Program-made: the position numbers and the translations under genes
Part shown: piece after piece, positions 57,954 to 64,000 of the stretch
How the letters are laid out: each line of letters opens with the position of its first letter
Numbering within the stretch: position 1 is the first letter of the stretch
Assembly (NCBI GenBank): GCA_022496205.1
Contig: WTXD01000048.1
Span: 124,001 to 188,000, forward strand
DNA from: Gloeopeniophorella convolvens
Lineage: Eukaryota; Basidiomycota; Agaricomycetes; Russulales
Length of the DNA stretch: 64,000 nucleotides
Reading direction: 5' to 3'
Notes under the pieces: generated by a model
The model's input: only the letters and a program-made list of their open reading frames with translations
The model's database searches: none
Told to the model about the DNA's origin: nothing

Positions 57954-58442
57954 TATCTGAGAGTGTTGCGAGACCAAAGAGTCAAGTGGAGGAGGCTGAC
58001 GACTTGCCATGCCAGATCAATCGGACGGCGAATCGCTTATTCTCACTGGCCCGCGCTTTCGACTGCAGTGATATAGTCATGTAAGCTACTGAGCGGATAT
58101 CACATACTGACACCGCAACGTCTTCGGCGCACTGCGCTCCCTCTGTGCCGAGTGATTCTGTGCAAGATCACGTTGCGCGTTCGACCGTCAAAATTCGTGA
58201 GAGCGGACTCGTTGCAGACTTTGCATGCCACGTGGAGCGTGAGAGACCTCACGTGACGCGGCGACGCAAGGGCAAACCAAACTTTGCCAAGCGTAAGTCA
58301 GACAAGAATCAGAGGAGTCGGAGTCCAACTGCCACCACAGGGGCTTGAGCTCTCTTTGAGCTCAACTAGCTGTAATCGAAATTGTGCCCCGGGTACTATC
58401 TCTCTGCGGCATCTCAACCATCTCTGTCTACATTGCTCTATC
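57954..58442. promoter_or_regulatory. Intergenic/promoter segment of NTPase copy 2
   Basis: No gene. The part from about 58225 (catgccacgtggagcgtgag) through 58425 (ctctctgcggcatctcaacc) is a diverged duplicate of the segment upstream of copy 1, showing that promoter and gene were duplicated together. Confidence 0.55.
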
Positions 58443-61400
58443 ATGTCTCAGCAATATTCGACTCAAGGCCATCCCTCTTCCGCCTTGGGCCACAACCGCG
58501 GAGCACCATCTGGCAACTCGGAAGACAGTGCATCGTCGACGGAGCGGCCTGCCATCGAGTCAGCCCCTGTCGCCCGTGCTGGGCCTTCTTCGCAGGCTAC
58601 CACTTCAGAGCCTCAGTCTCATGCTGCTCCGTTCACTTCCGACCCCGCTGTAGCAACTGGGTATCAGCGCCGAGATCAGGAGTTGATCCGGAGTCTTGGT
58701 CTTATAGATGAAGAATGCGAAGCAATTCGCACCGCCCCGCAGTCAGCGCGTGCCGCGAGGATCTTGTATCATGTCATTAGACAGGTCATCAAAGACAACG
58801 AAGAAAGCTTGGACATTGGAATTGTCCAGAGAGATGGGGTCTATGAGCTCTCAAAGGATCCAGGGATTCTTGCAGTAGCAGCGGAATGTGTCCTTGCGGG
58901 TTCTTTCGACGGACTTCGCCAGTCAGGTGCGTCGCCCCATCGTCATTTTCCTTGGCACGCTTCTGAGATCTTGCAGAGCGGCTGAGGCTTTCACCCCTTG
59001 GTACGATATCCCCATGCAGACCATTCGAATCACTGACTCGTATCGGTGGCAGAACTCGAAGAACGAGCCAAGACTCGACAGGGTCTGTCCTTACCAACGT
59101 AGCACAGATGGATGGACGGCATCTCATGCCTCTATGACAGTGACCGAAATGTGCTGGAAAGCAGAGTACAAGGGGAGCGCAGCCGCGGTGTTCGTAAAGT
59201 ACCTGAGAAGACTCGCCTGTGACCCCACTATGCTGCCACGTGCGCGCACTTTCGTCGTCGTGCAATCCTCGGGGATGGGCAAATCTCGCATGGTGAATGA
59301 GGTCGCAAAAACAGTTATAACGGTGCCCATGAACTTCCACTCGGACGATATCGATAAAGGTTTCATTGGCTCTTCCCGCTCACGCGTCTTGCTCATTAAG
59401 CGCGCAGGTTACCCCCCTCCAGATAATCGTTTGAGGCAATGGCTACTAGGTCTGAGCGGCATCGAGGACGCTGAGGGCCGCACTGATCCCGAGACGCGCA
59501 AAGATAGAGTAACCACCAGGTGCGAGGCTTTCGTCGAGTCGCTCCTCACGACGCTCTTGTCCCATCTCGAGGGAATATCTGCGGAGGCGCCAAGCCGTGT
59601 CAAGGGGATGAGAGTCGATGATCTAGCACAGCGCTTCAGAGAGAAGATGGAAGAAGATCAGAGTTTCAAAGGTCACGGAAAGTATCGAGAGACATTCTAC
59701 GAGGAGGTGATAAGCGGTGCGACCAAGGTCCGTCTGCACGTGCCCTTCAATGGTGTTGCAGCCGTCGCCTGATGTTTGCCTGTCAGATCATCGAGACTAC
59801 CACCGCAAGTCACGCGTCCACATCTTCGTCAGCGGTGACTGACGCGACGCCTCCGCTCAGTGGCTCACGGAAATGGTCGCGCGATGGTGAGTAGCCGCAT
59901 GCACACGCTACGCGAGATGTCTGGCCTCGAATGCTCATTGAACCTGATTTGTAGAAGACACGACGCTCAAAAGAGCTGCTGAACGGCTCGTGGATGCGCT
60001 CAAAGATCGATTGGAGTTCCGTGGTAACGAGCAACCAACCGTCCTCCTAGCCTTCGATGGATCACACGAGTTCAAAACTTTCTCCAGGACCCGTCTACGG
60101 GATGGAGATCCCGGGTGGTCTCTCTACAGCGAGCTTCGAAGCGCCCTTCGTCAACTCGTCGGACATCCAATCTTCTCGGTGTTCTTGCCATCCACGCCGG
60201 TATATTTCAGTTCCCCCAAACTCCCAACCGAATTCGACCTGTCAAGTAGGATTCAAAGGTCTGGATTGAAGGTGTTAATTCCCTACTCTGAGCTTGGCTT
60301 CGACAATTTGGCTATCAGGGTCGCTGACGATGGTGCGCTCCGCCTGGACGACGTCGCGTGCCTGAAGCACATGTGCTCTCTTGGGCGCCCGCTGTACGTA
60401 CTAGCCATTCTTCGATGGAATGCCCTTACAGACTATATCATCTGTCTTTCAGGTTCGCGACTCGCTATCTCTGCGGAGACGAGAGCATCAAGGCCGCCGT
60501 TATCGACTTCGCGACCGATCAACTATTAGCCATGCGCATGAGCAGCGGCACGATGTTGTCCAAGGACCAGAAATTGGCCTGTTTGGCGGTGAGGCTCCCG
60601 CTAGAGTTCACTCTGGACAGCGCACTGTCCAGCAACCAAGTTGAGGAACACATGCGTGTCTGTCTATCTGCAGAGCCTGGCGGGGGGCTTCAGGGATTGC
60701 TCACAGTGGCATCGTCTGAGCCTCTTCTCGCAGAGGCATCGATGAGGGCTTTCAAACTGTCCCAAAGCAATGCCTCCGAACATCTGCGCTACTGCATGCA
60801 ATCCTCCGACCTGAGCACGGGTGGCCGCGGAGAGCTGGCAGCATCATTGATGCTCCTGACTGCGCGGGACGATGCTCTCGGTTCCCACGAAGGGTACACC
60901 GTATCGGTCGTCCAATTCCTCGAGGCACTCATCGGCAAGGGTGTCAGCGGCGACGGTGTCAAGCCTTACTGCTTCAGGGACAACGACATCACTTCCGGAC
61001 GCGAGCCGCTGGTGGCCGAGACACCGCTAAGGGAGACATTCAGGCGGAGCCGCATCTGGTTCAATCACTTCATCAGGGTTCGAAGTGACGAACTCATCAA
61101 TCGGTGCTACTTATGGCGTTACATCGTCCGTGGAGCAGCAGTTTGCTGCGCCACGGGCGGGAAGGGCGTGCATTTTGTGATCCCGTTCATATATCATGAC
61201 GCGGTCCTTGCATCGTCGAACGTGTCCGCGATCCTCATCCAGGTGCAGGACGACGACCAGTTTCAGACTTCGATCCACCCTCCTCTTTTCGACGGTATCG
61301 ATCCGTTCCGCATCAATCTGTTTTCGCAGAAAAGTCAGCAGAAGTCGTTGCCAGTCATCCGGATGGTGTTTGCTCTCGGTGCGAGTGACTCTGCGGTGGA

Positions 61401-61842
61401 GTTCCGGGAGCCTCTATTACCTCAGGCCTCTGGGGTATCTCAACACCAGTACACGGCGTACGACATCTGGTGTGCCGGCGCGACTCCTGCAACCTTCCTC
61501 GTGATAAAGGACGCCGACCAGGAGCACTACCGGGAGATGATCAAGATGCCAGGAAGCTTGTCCGACCCTTATGCGGAGGCGAGGATCTTCGCCCCCAGAC
61601 GTGGCCTTGAGGAAGAGCGTTCGGGATTGCGGCAGATGATGTATCCTGGCGCTGGCACTGACGATGAGTTCTTCAGCCAGTATGTGGACCTGAGCAAGTC
61701 GACGTGCGATGACTTGGGGATGGAGGTTCGTGGTGCGCAAGGCGACGGTACGGCAACTATGGAGGCTACGGAAGACCTGAGCGAGGAGGAAGAGTACGAG
61801 GATGAAGACGCGACGGAGGAAGGAGAGAGTGGGGATGAGTAA
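58443..61842 (+). CDS. Crinkler-like P-loop NTPase copy 2 (open)
   Basis: Exons 58443-58926, 58977-59000, 59053-59082, 59141-59359, 59408-59727, 59787-59886, 59955-60393 and 60453-61842 give 1001 residues. Residues 1-60 are low-complexity Ser/Ala/Pro. The micro-exons give ERLRLSPL and ELEERAKTRQ. The P-loop SSGMGKSR is at 222-229 (Lys227); Walker-B-like LLAFDGSHE at 423-431. The C-terminal domain has GGRGELAASLMLLTARDD (662-679), WFNHFIRVRSDELINRCYLW and SAILIQVQ (798-805), which might be a degenerate restriction-nuclease-like fold as in Crinkler/RHS proteins (inference only). It ends with an acidic tail (EEEEYEDEDATEEGESGDE). Basidiomycete relatives are usually unannotated; the cellular role is unknown. 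Intron 4 (48 bp) has no stop and a length divisible by three, so a retained form would also be open. Confidence 0.8.
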
Positions 61843-62275
61843 AGCCTTTATATATATCTGAACGAGCCGTGCTATCTTATTTTTATTCAAAATTAGCATT
61901 TGTATACCGCAGCAAGTGATGCTACACTATGATGCAGTCGTCGAGCATCTACGACAATTACGGGTCGGGGCTATGGTTATGATCTAAGTATGTACATATA
62001 AATAAGATATGAGTGCTAACGAGCCGTGCTATTTGGAGGCACTCGTTGAGACCCGGCTTCCCGGTCCGACGGTGGCTCGTTGACCGCTTATGTAGCAATG
62101 CACGTGACAAGTGTCTTGCGTTCACGTGCAGACCGGTGTGACTTGCAAGTAGTGCCACTGCAACGCCACAACTGTCGTTAAATCCTCCGATTGAACCTGA
62201 GGACTCGCGAGGGTATTGATACCCAGCGAGGGACCGTGGCACCTCTCGATTTCTGCACGACCCACCCGTACCTTT
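61843..62275. other. Intergenic region NTPase copies 2 and 3
   Basis: No gene. The left part is AT-rich. tgctaacgagccgtgctatt near 62015 repeats the aacgagccgtgctatctta found near 61861, suggesting a short direct duplication of the downstream flank of copy 2. The sequence upstream of copy 3 does not resemble the promoters of copies 1 and 2. Confidence 0.45.
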
Positions 62276-64000
62276 ATGTCTCATCAAGCTTTGCCTCACG
62301 ACGGTTCCTGGCCCCCTCCCAGTGGACACAAGCGCGCAGCACCGTCTGGTACTGCGGAAGAGTCACCGTTGACTAAACGGCTCGCCATCGAGACGCCACC
62401 ACAACACACCGTCACTTCCCCTGAGCCTTCCTCACAGGACAACCTTCCAGGACCTCAGGCTCCTGCTGCCTCACTTGCCTCCCTTGATCCCAAGTTGGCG
62501 GTCACAACCCAGCAAGCAGACGAAACCGTAATCTCGCATCTCGGCCAGAGCAACATCGACCATGTTCTTCAACTCCAGACGGGTACAATCTTCCAATGGA
62601 TCTTGAGAGACATCGTCCATAGTGTCATTTTAGCCAATCCAGCCATCCTGGACCAAAAGCTAGCCGACGTATCGGTATTGAGTCGTGTGTTGGAGCAGCA
62701 TCCACAGACTTATGATATAGCGGTACAATGTCTCAAGAGTGGTTCATTCGATGAGCTTCGCCATTTGGGTACATTCATTAATCCTTATCCTTACAAATTA
62801 CCGGCAGCCGTCTGAAATCTTGTGGCAGAGTGGTTGAGAATCCCGGTTCCCCTCAACGATGGTAAGACATTCTATACGACCATTCTAATCGCGTTCGTAT
62901 TTTATCTGCTCTAGTACCGGCACTAGAAGACCCGGAAGAATCTAAGTCTCGACAGGGTTTGTTTTTTGGCTTGTAATAGATGCATCGATCGCCATCTCAC
63001 CCCGTGACAGTCACCGAGGAGGCCTGGAAGGTACCTTACAAGGGGAATGGCGCAGTAGTCTTCCAACACCATCTGAGACGGTGCAATAATCCGAAGAGTA
63101 TGCAACCGTATGCTCGCGTAACTGTCATCGTGCAATCATCTGGAATGGGGAAGTCTCGTATGGTGGACGAGGTCTCGAAAGCGCTGTTGACGATTCCCAT
63201 CAACCTGGGCTCGGGAAGCACAGGTCGGACTGACTTCGATCGCTCTTGGTCCCCAGCTAAACACATGCGCAGGATACCCCCCTCCGGACACCGCTTTGCG
63301 AGACTGGCTATGCAATCCAACTGGCATCAAGGATGCCTCTCCCTCGAAGAGTCAGACTAACGCAGCCGCTCGGTGTCACGCTTTTCTTGCATCTCTACTC
63401 AGAGCTCTCCTGTCCCACTTGGAAGATTTATTGGGGGGACCAAACTGGGTCGGGAGGACGGATTTTGGGTATATAGCATTCCGCTTTAGAGAAAAGATGA
63501 TCGAAGATCAGAGTTTCGTTGGACATGGAAGCTATCGCAAGAAATTTTACGAAAAAGTAGTAAGCGGTGCAGATGAGGTCAGTCCATGCACGGTATTACG
63601 CTGCCTGCTATTTAATAGTCTCCTACTAGATCCCTAAGAGTACCCAAGATTACGTGCCTGCATCTCCTACGCTTAGCTATCCAGGAAGTGCGTCGGCTCA
63701 AGGTGAGTGGTCACATGTCGCACGTCGTGGCGAACTCGATTTTGCTAGTGTTCTTGTACTGACAAGTTTGCAGCACCATCTGCGCTCATGAACGCCGCAG
63801 CAGAACTGATGGACGCTTTGGACCAGCGGTTCCTGAAGCCCCGCGACGAGAACGACCCCCTGTCTGACCCTATCGTCCTTCTGGCTTTTGATGAATCGCA
63901 TGAGCTTGCCAACCTCTTTGGACACTCGCATCAGGACGAAGGATGGGTCCAATGGACTATGTACAGCGAGCTTCGGAGGGTCCTTCGTCAAATTCTCCCA
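62276..64000 (+). CDS. Crinkler-like P-loop NTPase copy 3 (runs off the window)
   Basis: Exons 62276-62768, 62829-62861, 62915-62956, 63011-63223, 63273-63577, 63630-63702 and 63774 to the edge. It starts MSHQALPHDGSWPPPSGHKR. Its micro-exons read EWLRIPVPLND and VPALEDPEESKSRQ, in the same phase as copies 1 and 2. The P-loop is VIVQSSGMGKSRMVDEVSK. A 49-bp intron splices LGSGST to GYPPPDTALRDW; unspliced reading meets a stop, which fixes the intron also inferred in the other copies. Then come FREKMIEDQSFVGHGSYRKK and, in the last exon, IVLLAFDESHE. Open as far as visible. It is the most diverged of the three. Confidence 0.8.

Noticed and set aside
63224..63360. Apparent frameshift and stop in NTPase copy 3
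   Set aside because: Explained by the 49-bp GT-AG intron at 63224-63272; the downstream frame continues the family sequence.
1..64000. tRNA or rRNA genes, CRISPR arrays
   Set aside because: None noticed by eye; a covariance-model scan was not possible. CRISPR is not expected in a fungal nuclear genome and no spacer-repeat pattern was seen.

Overview
The window looks like nuclear DNA of a GC-rich agaricomycete (probably polypore-like) fungus. Genes are split by short GT-AG introns of about 48-100 bp. Three basidiomycete-typical families are present: DUF6535 four-pass membrane proteins, a RING/TRAF-type zinc-finger protein, and GMGKS P-loop NTPases of the Crinkler-like kind. All calls come from reading the sequence; no database was searched.

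Positions 1-49600 are a degenerating tandem array. The repeated unit is: (A) a DUF6535 gene on the minus strand; head-to-head with it across about 200-300 bp, (P) a Cdc1/MPPE1-type metallophosphoesterase gene on the plus strand; then a conserved CCAAT + CACGTG promoter module and (B) a second, diverged DUF6535 gene on the plus strand; then a conserved boundary block before the next A gene. I number the units 1-8. A genes are open in units 1, 4, 6 and 8 and broken in 2, 3, 5 and 7. The only intact P gene is P8 (47599-49584), at the right edge of the array. P1-P7 carry nonsense codons, indels or large deletions. All B copies look decayed. Passengers in the array are a decayed RRM-protein fragment (6873-7945), a 966-bp TA-flanked terminal-inverted-repeat element (41664-42629) and a roughly 300-bp MITE-like element (24101-24398).

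Positions 49600-53004 are ordinary, apparently single-copy DNA: a roughly 180-bp imperfect tandem repeat, an SCS3/FIT2-type lipid-droplet (acyl-CoA diphosphatase) gene on the minus strand, and a divergent RING/TRAF zinc-finger gene on the plus strand. About 1.6 kb without a recognisable gene follows, including a C12/G9 hairpin.

Positions 54644-64000 hold three tandem plus-strand paralogues of a large P-loop NTPase. Copy 1 carries an in-frame TAA, copy 2 is open (1001 residues by my splicing), and copy 3 runs off the window. Their intron positions and phases, including two micro-exons, are conserved and allowed the models to be checked against each other.

How the genes might work together is inference. 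The A/P pairs share an intergenic promoter region and were repeatedly duplicated together, so a membrane protein of unknown function and an ER/Golgi-type phosphoesterase may be co-expressed. All P copies lack canonical histidines at two metal-site motifs, so their activity is uncertain.
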